This document shows positions 16,911 through 25,719 of a stretch of DNA of 64,000 nt, piece by piece. The DNA lies in contig NZ_JATV01000004.1 in NCBI RefSeq assembly GCF_000611675.1, forward strand, positions 124,001-188,000, in the 5' to 3' direction. Below the pieces are notes generated by a model that saw only the letters and a list, made by a program, of their open reading frames with translations, searched no databases and was not told where the DNA came from. Position numbers and translations under genes: made by a program. The DNA is from Flavobacterium succinicans LMG 10402. GTDB taxonomy: Bacteria > Bacteroidota > Bacteroidia > Flavobacteriales > Flavobacteriaceae. The number at the start of each line of letters is the position of its first letter. Position 1 is the first letter of the stretch.

Positions 16911-18488
16911 ATGGCGGAAATCAAACCTGCTGAAATTTCAGCAATATTAAAGAAGCAAGTTGAAAGTTTTGAATCTGGTGCTACACTAGAAGAAGTAGGA
17001 ACAGTACTTAATGTTGGAGATGGTATTGCTCGTGTTTACGGGCTATCTAATGTTCAATATGGTGAGTTAGTTGAATTTGAAAATGGGTTAGAAGCAATCG
17101 TTTTGAACCTGGAAGAAGACAACGTAGGGGTGGTACTTTTAGGACCATCAACTGGAATCAAAGAAGGTTCTACTGCCAAAAGAACACAACGTATTGCTTC
17201 TCTTAAAACAGGAGAAGGAATGGTAGGACGTGTAGTAAACACTTTAGGTCAGCCAATTGATGGTAAAGGACCAATCACAGGTGAGTTATACGAAATGCCA
17301 TTAGAAAGAAAAGCTCCTGGAGTTATCTTCCGTCAGCCAGTAACTGAACCATTACAAACAGGTGTAAAAGCAGTTGATGCTATGATTCCTGTAGGACGTG
17401 GACAACGTGAGTTAGTTATTGGTGACCGTCAAACTGGTAAATCAACAGTTTGTATCGATACTATCTTAAATCAAAAAGAATTTTACGATGCAGGTCAACC
17501 TGTATTTTGTATCTATGTAGCTATTGGTCAAAAAGCTTCTACTGTTGCTGGAATTGCAAAAATGTTAGAAGAAAAAGGAGCAATGGCTTATACAGTGATT
17601 GTTGCAGCTAATGCTTCTGACCCAGCGCCAATGCAAGTTTATGCTCCTTTCGCAGGTGCTGCAATTGGTGAATACTTTAGAGATTCAGGTCGTCCAGCTT
17701 TAATTGTTTATGATGACTTATCTAAACAAGCGGTAGCTTACCGTGAGGTGTCTCTTTTGTTAAGAAGACCTCCAGGACGTGAGGCTTACCCTGGTGACGT
17801 TTTCTACTTACACTCTCGTTTATTAGAAAGAGCTTGTAAAGTTATTGCTGATGACTCTATCGCTAAAAATATGAATGACTTACCAGATTCTTTAAAAGGA
17901 ATCGTTAAAGGTGGTGGTTCATTAACAGCTTTACCAATTATCGAAACACAAGCGGGTGACGTATCTGCGTATATCCCAACAAACGTAATTTCGATTACAG
18001 ATGGTCAGATTTTCTTGGATGGAGATTTGTTCAACTCTGGGGTTCGTCCAGCGATTAACGTAGGTATCTCTGTATCTCGTGTGGGTGGTAACGCTCAAAT
18101 TAAATCCATGAAAAAAGTAGCGGGTACTTTAAAATTAGACCAAGCACAATTCCGTGAATTGGAAGCGTTTGCTAAATTCGGTTCTGATTTGGATGCTGTT
18201 ACTTTGAACGTAATTGAAAAGGGAAAAAGAAACGTTGAAATCTTGAAACAAGGTTTGAACGACCCTTATACTGTTGAAGACCAAGTTGCAATTATTTATG
18301 CTGGTTCTAAAAACTTGTTGAGAAATGTTCCTGTAAATAAAGTAAAAGAATTCGAAAAAGATTTCTTAGAATACATGAATAACAAAAACAGAGCAACTTT
18401 GGATGCTTTGAAAGCAGGTAAATTTACAGACGAAATTACAGATGTAATTGAAGCTGCAGCAAAAGAAATTTCAGCAAAATATAACTAA
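16911..18488 (+). CDS. atpA: ATP synthase F1 subunit alpha
   Basis: 525 residues. Non-catalytic nucleotide-binding subunit of F1. Walker A is GDRQTGKS (171-178); the family signature around [14 protein letters not shown] is intact. Codon use is even and typical of a highly expressed gene (many GGT, CGT and GTT codons). Start ATG at 16911. The beta (atpD) and epsilon (atpC) genes do not follow atpG here; in Bacteroidota they usually form a separate locus. Confidence 0.98.
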   Translation: MAEIKPAEISAILKKQVESFESGATLEEVGTVLNVGDGIARVYGLSNVQYGELVEFENGLEAIVLNLEEDNVGVVLLGPSTGIKEGSTAKRTQRIASLKTGEGMVGRVVNTLGQPIDGKGPITGELYEMPLERKAPGVIFRQPVTEPLQTGVKAVDAMIPVGRGQRELVIGDRQTGKSTVCIDTILNQKEFYDAGQPVFCIYVAIGQKASTVAGIAKMLEEKGAMAYTVIVAANASDPAPMQVYAPFAGAAIGEYFRDSGRPALIVYDDLSKQAVAYREVSLLLRRPPGREAYPGDVFYLHSRLLERACKVIADDSIAKNMNDLPDSLKGIVKGGGSLTALPIIETQAGDVSAYIPTNVISITDGQIFLDGDLFNSGVRPAINVGISVSRVGGNAQIKSMKKVAGTLKLDQAQFRELEAFAKFGSDLDAVTLNVIEKGKRNVEILKQGLNDPYTVEDQVAIIYAGSKNLLRNVPVNKVKEFEKDFLEYMNNKNRATLDALKAGKFTDEITDVIEAAAKEISAKYN

Positions 18489-18498
18489 TCTAGTGAAT

Positions 18499-18537
18499 AG
18501 TAATTAGTGATTAGTCAATAGCTAGTCACTAATTACT
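18499..18537. repeat. Inverted repeat in the atpA-atpG spacer
   Basis: AGTAATTAGTGA (18499-18510) and TCACTAATTACT (18526-18537), a perfect 12-base inverted repeat with a 15-base loop. It fills much of the 73-base gap between atpA and atpG. No T-tract follows. It could protect the 3' end of an atpA message or slow read-through, but this is inference. Confidence 0.6.
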
Positions 18538-18561
18538 TATTACTATTTACTTAAAAATACA

Positions 18562-19422
18562 ATGGCTAATTTAAAGGAAATCCGTAATAGAATTGTTTCC
18601 ATTTCATCTACGATGCAAATTACATCGGCGATGAAAATGGTTTCTGCTGCAAAGTTGAAAAAAGCACAAGACGCCATCACTGCGATGCGTCCTTATGCTG
18701 AAAAACAAACGGAGTTACTACAAAACCTTTCTGCTACCTTAGATGGTGATGTAGGAGGTGAGTATACTACACAAAGAGAAATCAAAAAAGTGTTATTGGT
18801 AGCTATTACTTCTAACCGTGGTTTGTGTGGTGCTTTTAATTCTAACGTAATCAAGGAAGTTAAAGTACGTGCAGACTATTATGCAGGAAAACAAGTGGAT
18901 GTTTTTGCTATTGGTAAAAAAGGAAATGATGTTTTGGGTAAAAGTTTTGCAGTAGTTGGTAACGAGAGTAAAGTTTTTGATGCCTTAAGTTTTGAGAACG
19001 TTGCTACAATTGCTGATAATTTAACACAACAATTTATTGTGGGTAATTATGACAGAATTGAATTGGTATACAACCAATTTAAAAACGCTGCTACTCAAAT
19101 CGTTCAAACGGAACAATTTTTGCCTTTAGCACCAATTAAAGCTGATAAAGCGGTTACTTCTGGAGATTATATTTTTGAGCCTTCAAAAGAAGAAATCGTG
19201 TTGACTTTGATTCCTAAATCATTGAAAACGCAATTATATAAAGGAATTAGAGATTCATTCGCTTCAGAACATGGCGCTCGTATGACTGCTATGCACAAAG
19301 CAACAGACAATGCTACAGAATTACGTGACCAATTGAAGTTAACGTATAACAAAGCCCGTCAAGCTGCAATTACAAGCGAAATCTTAGAAATCGTTGGTGG
19401 TGCAGAAGCTTTGAACGCTTAA
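18562..19422 (+). CDS. atpG: ATP synthase F1 subunit gamma
   Basis: 286 residues. The N-terminal helix has the conserved RNRIVSISSTMQITSAMKMVSAAKLKKAQ and the C-terminal helix ends TYNKARQAAITSEILEIVGGAEAL, together forming the rotating coiled coil of F1. The middle contains the conserved TSNRGLCGAFNSNV. Last gene of this operon, with a strong terminator after it. Confidence 0.97.
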   Translation: MANLKEIRNRIVSISSTMQITSAMKMVSAAKLKKAQDAITAMRPYAEKQTELLQNLSATLDGDVGGEYTTQREIKKVLLVAITSNRGLCGAFNSNVIKEVKVRADYYAGKQVDVFAIGKKGNDVLGKSFAVVGNESKVFDALSFENVATIADNLTQQFIVGNYDRIELVYNQFKNAATQIVQTEQFLPLAPIKADKAVTSGDYIFEPSKEEIVLTLIPKSLKTQLYKGIRDSFASEHGARMTAMHKATDNATELRDQLKLTYNKARQAAITSEILEIVGGAEALNA

Positions 19423-19440
19423 TCCGTTCTACACTTAAAA

Positions 19441-19478
19441 ACAAAAAGAGCCAACAGACGTTGGCTCTTTTTGTTTTT
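19441..19478 (+). terminator. Rho-independent terminator of the atp operon (bidirectional)
   Basis: AAAAAGAGCCAAC, a 4-base loop, then GTTGGCTCTTTTT: a 13-base perfect stem with T and A runs on both sides. It ends the atp operon and, in the other direction, the small minus-strand gene whose stop codon overlaps it. Confidence 0.93.
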
Positions 19479-19746
19479 AATATTTCTTATGATTCCACTT
19501 TAATACTTGTTGTTTTTGCTTTGGTTTCTCATTGGTGCTAACCAGCACTTTTATGGCTAAAATGGAGTCTATTTTTTTCTGGTCATAAATGACTAACCAA
19601 GAATAAGATTTTGATTTTTTATTTTCCCATAGAGAAGTTGCTATTTCTTCTTCTATGGTGGGTAAGGCCATCTTTCCTTTTTTTTGTGAATAAGCTAAAG
19701 TAGAAAGTATGGAAAATAGTAATATAAAAAGTAATTTTTTATGCAT
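19477..19746 (-). CDS. Small secreted hypothetical protein
   Basis: 89 residues. A clear signal peptide (MHKKLLFILLFSILSTLAYS, residues 1-20) is followed by a short basic, lysine-rich mature part of about 69 residues (KKGKMALPTIEEEIATSLWENKKSKSYSW...KWNHKKY). No family recognised. It is probably exported to the periplasm or surface. The frame ends at the terminator shared with the atp operon. The mature protein has no cysteines. Confidence 0.6.
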   Translation of the reverse strand: MHKKLLFILLFSILSTLAYSQKKGKMALPTIEEEIATSLWENKKSKSYSWLVIYDQKKIDSILAIKVLVSTNEKPKQKQQVLKWNHKKY

Positions 19747-19978
19747 GGTTAATTTAGGGTTAGTTTGTCTGTACTCTAACTAAAATTGTGCCAATTGCTT
19801 TTTTTTAGTTAAAAATCGTAAGAATTAGATTAAAATAGTTTTGGTGTTATTCTAATAGTTTGCAAGCATATTGTAGAATGAACTAGATTAATGTCTTATT
19901 GGATTTCCTAAAATTCCTCATCCCACATCTTTCCATCTCATCCCTTTTTTCTCTAATTTTACACTTTTAAAATTACCT

Positions 19979-20422
19979 ATGGAAATTCAACTTAGAGAAT
20001 TGAGCACTAAAGAAGAGATGCTGGCTCATATTGACATGATGCGTCATTTGTATCCCACTTTTACCATTGAAAAATACGACACCTATCTTACCGAAATGAT
20101 TCCGCATAACTATAAACAGCTTGCTGTTTTTGAAGGCGAAGTTTGTTTAGGGATTACGGGTTTTTGGCAAGGGTATAAATTATGGTCTGGGAAGTATATT
20201 GAAATCGATAATTTTGTAGTGCATCCCGACCATCGCGCCAAAGGTATTGGAAAAATGATGACGGATTATATTGATGCTAAAGCCAAAGCGACGAACTGCA
20301 CTATGATAGTTTTGGATGCATTTACAGGAAACTTCAATGCGCATCGTTTTTATTACAACCAAGGGTACGTGCCCAAAGGCTTTCATTTTTTGAAAATCAT
20401 CAACGAAGAGGGGCTTTCTTAA
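19979..20422 (+). CDS. GNAT family N-acetyltransferase
   Basis: 147 residues, a single GNAT fold. The acetyl-CoA binding motif A is VVHPDHRAKGIGKMM, with the R/Q-x-x-G-x-G/A pattern at residues 86-91 (RAKGIG). The C-terminal strand-helix-strand NAHRFYYNQGYVPKGFHFLK is typical of the fold. It transfers acetyl groups from acetyl-CoA to an amine; substrate unknown. It stands alone, with a 200-base spacer before it and a repeat-filled gap after it. Confidence 0.88.
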   Translation: MEIQLRELSTKEEMLAHIDMMRHLYPTFTIEKYDTYLTEMIPHNYKQLAVFEGEVCLGITGFWQGYKLWSGKYIEIDNFVVHPDHRAKGIGKMMTDYIDAKAKATNCTMIVLDAFTGNFNAHRFYYNQGYVPKGFHFLKIINEEGLS

Positions 20423-21190
20423 AATTTTAAACCATTTAAGGCATATAAGGTCATTTAAGTTTTTTCTATGTGAACCTTGTGTAAGTTTTTGTGTTCTTTG
20501 TGGTTATTTTTTTCAACCATATAAAGGGCACGTAAGGTCATATAAGTCACGTTTGAAGTAAATGTTGAATTTCCTTTGTGAACTTTGTGTAACCCTTTGT
20601 GCACTTTGTGGTTACTTTAGCACAAAGCACACCTACTATTCTTATATGACCTTATGGTTCAAAAAACAGTTGCTATTCAAAAAGACTTCAATGGCTTCAA
20701 TGTTTAAAAAAAACGTAATCTATGCGGTTAATTTTGAACCATTTAAGACATATAAGGTGGTTTAAGTTTTTTCTTTGTGAACCTTGTTTAAGCCTTTGTG
20801 CTCTTTGTGGTTAAATTTAATACCAAAGAAAACGCCTGATATTCTTATATGACCTTACATGCCTTTATATGGTTCAAATAACAGTTGCTATTCCAAAAAG
20901 ACTTCAATGGCTTCAATGTTTAAAAAAAACCGTAATCTATGCGGTTAATTTTGAACCATTTAATACATATAAGGTGATTTAAGTTTTTTCTTTGTGAACC
21001 TTGTGTAAGCCTTTGTGCTCTTTGTGGTTAAATTTAATACCAAAGAAAACGCCTGATATTCTTATATGACCTTACATGCCCTTATATGGTTCAAATAACA
21101 GTTGCTATCCCAAAAAGACTTCAATGGCTTCAATGTTTAAAAAAAACCGAATCTATGCGGTTAAATTTTTTTACTAAGTCAACCTTGAAT
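20423..21190. repeat. Tandem intergenic repeat, period about 217 bases
   Basis: The 800-base gap before the flippase gene holds no gene. It consists of imperfect copies of a unit containing TTTGAACCATTTAAG, TTTGTGAACCTTGTGTAAG, CTTATATGACCTTA and GACTTCAATGGCTTCAATG. Copies of the last motif start at 20684, 20900 and 21117, giving spacings of 216 and 217 bases. A first, partial and more diverged copy begins near 20425. Each unit ends in a short AACCG / CGGTT hairpin. A related element in reverse orientation lies at 63380-63720. Confidence 0.85.
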
Positions 21191-21194
21191 TCGC

Positions 21195-21202
21195 TATTTT
21201 TG
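21195..21202 (+). promoter_or_regulatory. Candidate -7 promoter box for the flippase gene
   Basis: TATTTTTG is a perfect TAnnTTTG match 27 bases before the TTG start at 21229. No clear -33 TTG at normal spacing, since the upstream sequence is the end of the tandem repeat. Confidence 0.45.
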
Positions 21203-21228
21203 CTTTCTTAAGTCAAATCAAAACTACT

Positions 21229-22692
21229 TTGGGATTATATAAAAGTCTATTCAAACAAACTGCGATATACGGATTAGCAACCGTTTTGCCTCGTATGCTC
21301 AGTTTTTTATTGGTGCGCTTGTACACCGGAATTTTACCAACAGCAGAGTATGGCGAAGTTTCTATCGTTCTCTCTTGGATGGTTTTTTTCAACGTAATTT
21401 TATCTTACGGTATGGAAACCGCTTTTTTCCGTTTCTACAGTGCCGAAACCGATAAAGAAAATGTCATCGCTACCAGTACCATTTCTATTTTTTGGTCTTC
21501 CATTTTGTTTTTGTTTGGTGCCTTAATTTTTAGAAACACCTTAGCTTCTTGGGCTCATGTAGATGTGCAATACATTACTTTTACCATTTGGATTTTGGTT
21601 TTAGATGCCTTGGTGATTATCCCTTTTTCAAAATTAAGGGCTAACAAACGCCCTATGATGTATGCTATTATCAAAATAGGGAATGTAGTTGTAAACTTGG
21701 CACTGAACCTTTATTTCTTATTGGTTTTGCCTAAAATTTATGCCGATAGTCCCGACTCTTTTTTAGGGAATATGTATATCGATAATTTCGAAATTGGATA
21801 TATTTTCGTTTCTAATTTGTTAGCGAGTTTGCTCACTTTTGTGGTACTTTCACCTAATTATGTTTCGTTGAAACGCAATTTTGATGCGGTACTTTGGAAA
21901 AAAATGATGCGCTACGGTTTGCCTATCTTAATTGCAGGAATTGCTTTTGCGGTAAACGAACATTTTGACAAAATTTTATTAGGCTATTGGTTGCCGGACA
22001 ACATTGCCAAATCCGAAGTAGGAGCTTATTCCGCCTGTTATAAATTAGGGCTTTTTATGGTACTTTTTGCCACGGCTTTTCGATTAGGAATAGAGCCGTT
22101 TTTCTTTAGCCATGCTAGTAATGAAAACGCCCCTCAAACTTATGCGATGATTACCAAGTATTTTGTCATTTTTGGTTCTTTGATTCTTTTGGGTGTCATT
22201 GTTTTTGCTGATATTTTAAAGCTATTATTATTAGACAATGAATCGTATTGGGAAGCGATGAAAGTGGTTCCTTTAATTATCTTGGCCAACTTCTTTTTAG
22301 GCATTTACAACAACCTTTCGGTTTGGTATAAACTAACGGACAAGACGATTATTGGGGCGTACATATCTATTGTTGGCGCACTTTTAACATTGCTTCTTAA
22401 CTACATTTTGATTCCAACATTTAGCTATTACGGTTCGGCAATCGCTACGATTTCAGCTTATGGAAGTATGATGTTGATTTCCTATATTTTGGGCAAAAAA
22501 CACTATCCTATTCCTTATGATATGGAAAAAATTGGTGCTTATTTGGGTATTTCAATTTTGTTTTCGGTGATTTCTTTTTATGGATTTAGAGAGAATTATT
22601 TCGTAGGAATCCCGTTATTGCTAGTGTTTCTTTATTTCATTTATCACAATGAGAAAACTACAATTTTGAATATTATTAAACGAAAAAAATAA
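21229..22692 (+). CDS. Polysaccharide biosynthesis flippase (Wzx/MATE-type, MOP superfamily)
   Basis: 487 residues, about 12-14 hydrophobic helices throughout. The N-terminal LYKSLFKQTAIYGLATVLPRMLSFLLVRLYTG is typical of the oligosaccharide flippase family (Polysacc_synt). The start is a TTG at 21229: there is no ATG nearby and the conserved N-terminus begins immediately. Such proteins flip lipid-linked sugars across the cytoplasmic membrane for O-antigen, capsule or peptidoglycan. Substrate is not determined. It is the first gene of an envelope-related run reaching to the acyltransferase at 30 kb, with dut 76 bases downstream across a palindrome. Confidence 0.88.
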   Translation: MGLYKSLFKQTAIYGLATVLPRMLSFLLVRLYTGILPTAEYGEVSIVLSWMVFFNVILSYGMETAFFRFYSAETDKENVIATSTISIFWSSILFLFGALIFRNTLASWAHVDVQYITFTIWILVLDALVIIPFSKLRANKRPMMYAIIKIGNVVVNLALNLYFLLVLPKIYADSPDSFLGNMYIDNFEIGYIFVSNLLASLLTFVVLSPNYVSLKRNFDAVLWKKMMRYGLPILIAGIAFAVNEHFDKILLGYWLPDNIAKSEVGAYSACYKLGLFMVLFATAFRLGIEPFFFSHASNENAPQTYAMITKYFVIFGSLILLGVIVFADILKLLLLDNESYWEAMKVVPLIILANFFLGIYNNLSVWYKLTDKTIIGAYISIVGALLTLLLNYILIPTFSYYGSAIATISAYGSMMLISYILGKKHYPIPYDMEKIGAYLGISILFSVISFYGFRENYFVGIPLLLVFLYFIYHNEKTTILNIIKRKK

Positions 22693-22713
22693 CCCTATGT
22701 ACGGACAAGGTAC

Positions 22714-22733
22714 GGACAAGTCGCGACTTGTCC
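22714..22733. repeat. Perfect 20-base palindrome in the flippase-dut spacer
   Basis: GGACAAGTCG followed by its exact complement CGACTTGTCC. It is preceded by a direct copy of TACGGACAAG at 22700-22709. The outer flanks (tac on the left, atacg on the right) nearly extend it. It is not followed by a T-run. It looks like a dispersed REP-type palindrome. Confidence 0.7.
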
Positions 22734-22768
22734 ATACGTTCCTACGAACAACAATTAAAAAATAAAAA

Positions 22769-23203
22769 ATGACTATCAACATCATCAATACATCCGCACA
22801 CGATTTACCTCATTATGAAACCATCGCTTCGGCGGGAATGGATTTGCGTGCGAATATAACCGAACCCATTACTTTGGCACCTTTGTCTAGAGCTATCGTG
22901 AAAACAGGTTTGTTTATTGAATTACCCATAGGTTACGAAGCACAAGTAAGACCTCGTAGTGGCTTGGCGGCCAAAAACGGAATCACCGTTCTCAATGCCC
23001 CAGGAACAATTGATGCCGATTATAGAGGGGAAATTGGTGTGATTTTAGTAAATTTATCCAATGAGACTTTCGTAATCCAAAACGGAGAACGCATCGCCCA
23101 ATTAGTAATCGCCAAACACGAACGCGCCGAGTGGATTGTTGTTAACGAATTATCTGAGACCACCAGAGGCGCTGGAGGCTTTGGTAGCACGGGAGTAAAA
23201 TAG
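22769..23203 (+). CDS. dut: dUTP diphosphatase
   Basis: 144 residues, the usual length of trimeric dUTPases. All five motifs are present: AGMDLRA (22-28), RPRSGLA (61-67), [11 protein letters not shown] (79-89), RIAQLVI (108-114) and the flexible C-terminal [10 protein letters not shown] (133-142). It hydrolyses dUTP to dUMP and pyrophosphate, keeping uracil out of DNA and supplying dUMP for thymidylate synthesis. Cytoplasmic. It sits between the flippase and a nucleotidyltransferase gene. Confidence 0.97.
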   Translation: MTINIINTSAHDLPHYETIASAGMDLRANITEPITLAPLSRAIVKTGLFIELPIGYEAQVRPRSGLAAKNGITVLNAPGTIDADYRGEIGVILVNLSNETFVIQNGERIAQLVIAKHERAEWIVVNELSETTRGAGGFGSTGVK

Positions 23204-23339
23204 TAAACAGTGTTCCGCTTTTAGTCTTCAGTTTGCAGTCGATAAAGGCAGTGTTTGAATAAAAGCTGGCAAAAATTAATCAGAAGAGTATTTCGTTTTG
23301 TCTTAATACTTAATTCTAAAATCTTAATACAAAGTTATA

Positions 23340-24356
23340 ATGAAAATAATAGTACCAATGGCGGGACGTGGGTCTCGTTTAAGACCACATTCTTTAACCG
23401 TTCCAAAACCATTAATTCCTGTTGCAGGTAAACCCATAGTACATAGATTAGTAGAAGATATTGCCAAAATTTTAAAACAACCGATAGAGGAAATTGCTTT
23501 TATTTTAGGAGACGAAGCCTTTTTTGGAGACGATGTTGTGTCGAGTTTACAAGAATTAGCACAAGGATTAGGTGCCAAAGCTTCTATTTACCGTCAGGAT
23601 TTACCGTTGGGAACGGGTCACGCTATTATGTGTGCCAAAGAATCTTTATCAGGACCTGCAGTTATTGCCTATGCTGATACTTTAATTCGTGCCGATTTTG
23701 AGTTAGATCCAGAAGCCGATGCTGTAATTTGGGTAAAACAAGTGGATGCACCAGAAGCCTATGGAGTAGTTAAACTTAATGAGCAAAATGAAATCGTAGA
23801 ATTGGTAGAAAAACCAAAAGAGTTTGTGAGTGACTTAGCCGTTATCGGGATTTACTATTTCAAACAAGTGGAAGTTTTAAAACAAGAATTGCAAAACGTT
23901 TTGGACAACAACATCCAAAATGGAGGTGAATATCAAATCAACGATGGTATCAAAGGAATGATGGCCAATGGCAAAGTTTTCAAAACCGGAAGTGTAGACG
24001 AATGGATGGATTGCGGAAACAAAAACGTAACTGTCGAGACTAATGGTCGTATGCTTGGATTCTTGCAGCAAGACGGTGTTAATTTAATTGATCCTTCAGC
24101 AAAATTAGAGAATGCTACTATTATTCCTCCTTGTTTTATTGGGGAGAATGTTGTTTTGTCAAATGTAACTATTGGACCTAATGTATCTTTAGGAAAAGCT
24201 TGCCACGTTTTTGATTCAACCATCAAAAACAGTTTGATTCAAACGCACGCTCATATCAAAAACGCAACTTTAGATAATGCGATGATTGGAAATCACGTTA
24301 CCTATGATGGGAATTTTACAAGCATAAGTATTGGAGATTATTCGGTTTTAGAATAA
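23340..24356 (+). CDS. Sugar-phosphate nucleotidyltransferase (NTP-transferase)
   Basis: 338 residues. The N-terminal half is a nucleotidyltransferase fold with MKIIVPMAGRGSRLRPHSL then PKPLIPVAGKP, the NTP-binding signature (GxGxRL...PKPLIPV). Further conserved pieces are GTGHAI, YADTL and EKPKE. The C-terminal part (about 240-338) shows hexapeptide-type beta-helix repeats (ATIIPPCFIGENVVLSNVTIGPNVSLGKAC). It makes an NDP-sugar from NTP and a sugar 1-phosphate, like RmlA, ManC or the GlmU N-terminal domain; which sugar cannot be told. Envelope-sugar supply fits the neighbouring flippase. The start ATG at 23340 matches the conserved MKIIVPMAG. Confidence 0.9.
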   Translation: MKIIVPMAGRGSRLRPHSLTVPKPLIPVAGKPIVHRLVEDIAKILKQPIEEIAFILGDEAFFGDDVVSSLQELAQGLGAKASIYRQDLPLGTGHAIMCAKESLSGPAVIAYADTLIRADFELDPEADAVIWVKQVDAPEAYGVVKLNEQNEIVELVEKPKEFVSDLAVIGIYYFKQVEVLKQELQNVLDNNIQNGGEYQINDGIKGMMANGKVFKTGSVDEWMDCGNKNVTVETNGRMLGFLQQDGVNLIDPSAKLENATIIPPCFIGENVVLSNVTIGPNVSLGKACHVFDSTIKNSLIQTHAHIKNATLDNAMIGNHVTYDGNFTSISIGDYSVLE

Positions 24357-24369
24357 AAAATAAAGTAAA

Positions 24370-25719
24370 ATGAATCGTAGCATTGTAGCAATCTTAGTTA
24401 TGGGATTCTTTGGAATTCCATCTTTCGTTCAGGCACAAGCTGAACCGGAAGAGATTGCTATGGCTACAAACGAATTTCAAGATTCTTTTTATGAAGCATT
24501 AAAGCAAAAGGGAATAGAGAATTATGATAAAGCTATTGTATCTCTTGAAAAATGCTTAAAATCGCAACCCGAAGAAGCAGCAGTGCATTATGAATTGGGT
24601 AAAAATTACTTCGCATTAAAAAACTTTGACAAGGCTTATACTTCTTTTGAAAAAGCAGCTACTATAGATCCAACAAACAAGTGGTTTGTCGTTGGCATGT
24701 ACGATGTGACTTATGCCACCAAAGCCTATCAAAAAGGGATAATCGTTTTGCAAAAACTGATCGTGTTGGACCCTAAGTTCAAAGAAGATTTAGTGACCTT
24801 GTATATGGCAACCAATCAATTGGATAAAGCGTTGGAATTGATCAATCAACTCAATGAAACCGTCGGTAAATCTGATGTACGCGAAGGCTATAAAAGTCGA
24901 ATTTTATCCCAAGGTAAATATCAGAATACTGAAATTGAGCATTTGATTGGACAGATTGAGAAATTTCCAAAAGAAGAATCCAATTATATTGACTTGATTT
25001 ATCGCTACTCCAAAAGTAATGAAGTAGAAAAAATGCTCGAAGTAGCCAAAAAGTTAGAACGAGAAATTCCTACTTCGGAATGGGCGCAAGTGAGTTTGTT
25101 TAAATTTCATATCGAAAAAAATGATGGCCCGAAAGCGGTTCAATCGATGAATATAGTGTTGGCAAGTAACAAAATAGATACTAAAATCAAGCATCGAGTG
25201 CTGAATGAGTTTTTACTTTTCGCCGGAAAAAATCCTCAATATGAATCGGATTTAGAGAAAGCGATTATAGTAATGGAGGCTGATCCCACCATTCCGGTAG
25301 CCAAGGAAATAGGCAATTTTTATTACAATAAAAAGCAATGGGAAAAAGCGGCAAAATATTATGAAAAAGCCATTAAAGCCGACCCCACTATTGCCATGGA
25401 AACGCCCATTTTGATGCTCCAATCGTTAACTGAGCTTCAAAAATTTGAGGTATTGGCGGCCAAGGCACAATCCTTGATGGAGTCTTATCCCTCGCAACCT
25501 CATTTTTATTATTATGCTGGACTAGCCTACAATCAGTTGCAGCAATACAAAAAAGCCAAAGACGTTTTAGAAACAGGAGTTGATTACCTTATTGACAATC
25601 CAATTTTAGAGACTAATTTTTATATTCAATTGGGAGAAACATTTAATGGTTTAGGAGATATGACGAAGAAAAATTTCTACTTTTCCAAAGCCAATCAATT
25701 AGTAAAAGAAAAGAAATAA
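24370..25719 (+). CDS. Secreted tetratricopeptide repeat protein
   Basis: 449 residues. A signal peptide (about 1-22, ending FVQAQA) precedes a run of TPR motifs, clear at YDKAIVSLEKCLKSQPEEAAVHYELGKNYFALKNFDKAYTSFEKAATIDPTN and again at KKQWEKAAKYYEKAIKADPT and YYYAGLAYNQLQQYKKAKDVLETG. It should be a periplasmic scaffold protein. It starts 13 bases after the nucleotidyltransferase and its stop overlaps the start of the DUF4292 gene by one base, so they are one operon. No specific partner is known. Confidence 0.85.
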   Translation: MNRSIVAILVMGFFGIPSFVQAQAEPEEIAMATNEFQDSFYEALKQKGIENYDKAIVSLEKCLKSQPEEAAVHYELGKNYFALKNFDKAYTSFEKAATIDPTNKWFVVGMYDVTYATKAYQKGIIVLQKLIVLDPKFKEDLVTLYMATNQLDKALELINQLNETVGKSDVREGYKSRILSQGKYQNTEIEHLIGQIEKFPKEESNYIDLIYRYSKSNEVEKMLEVAKKLEREIPTSEWAQVSLFKFHIEKNDGPKAVQSMNIVLASNKIDTKIKHRVLNEFLLFAGKNPQYESDLEKAIIVMEADPTIPVAKEIGNFYYNKKQWEKAAKYYEKAIKADPTIAMETPILMLQSLTELQKFEVLAAKAQSLMESYPSQPHFYYYAGLAYNQLQQYKKAKDVLETGVDYLIDNPILETNFYIQLGETFNGLGDMTKKNFYFSKANQLVKEKK

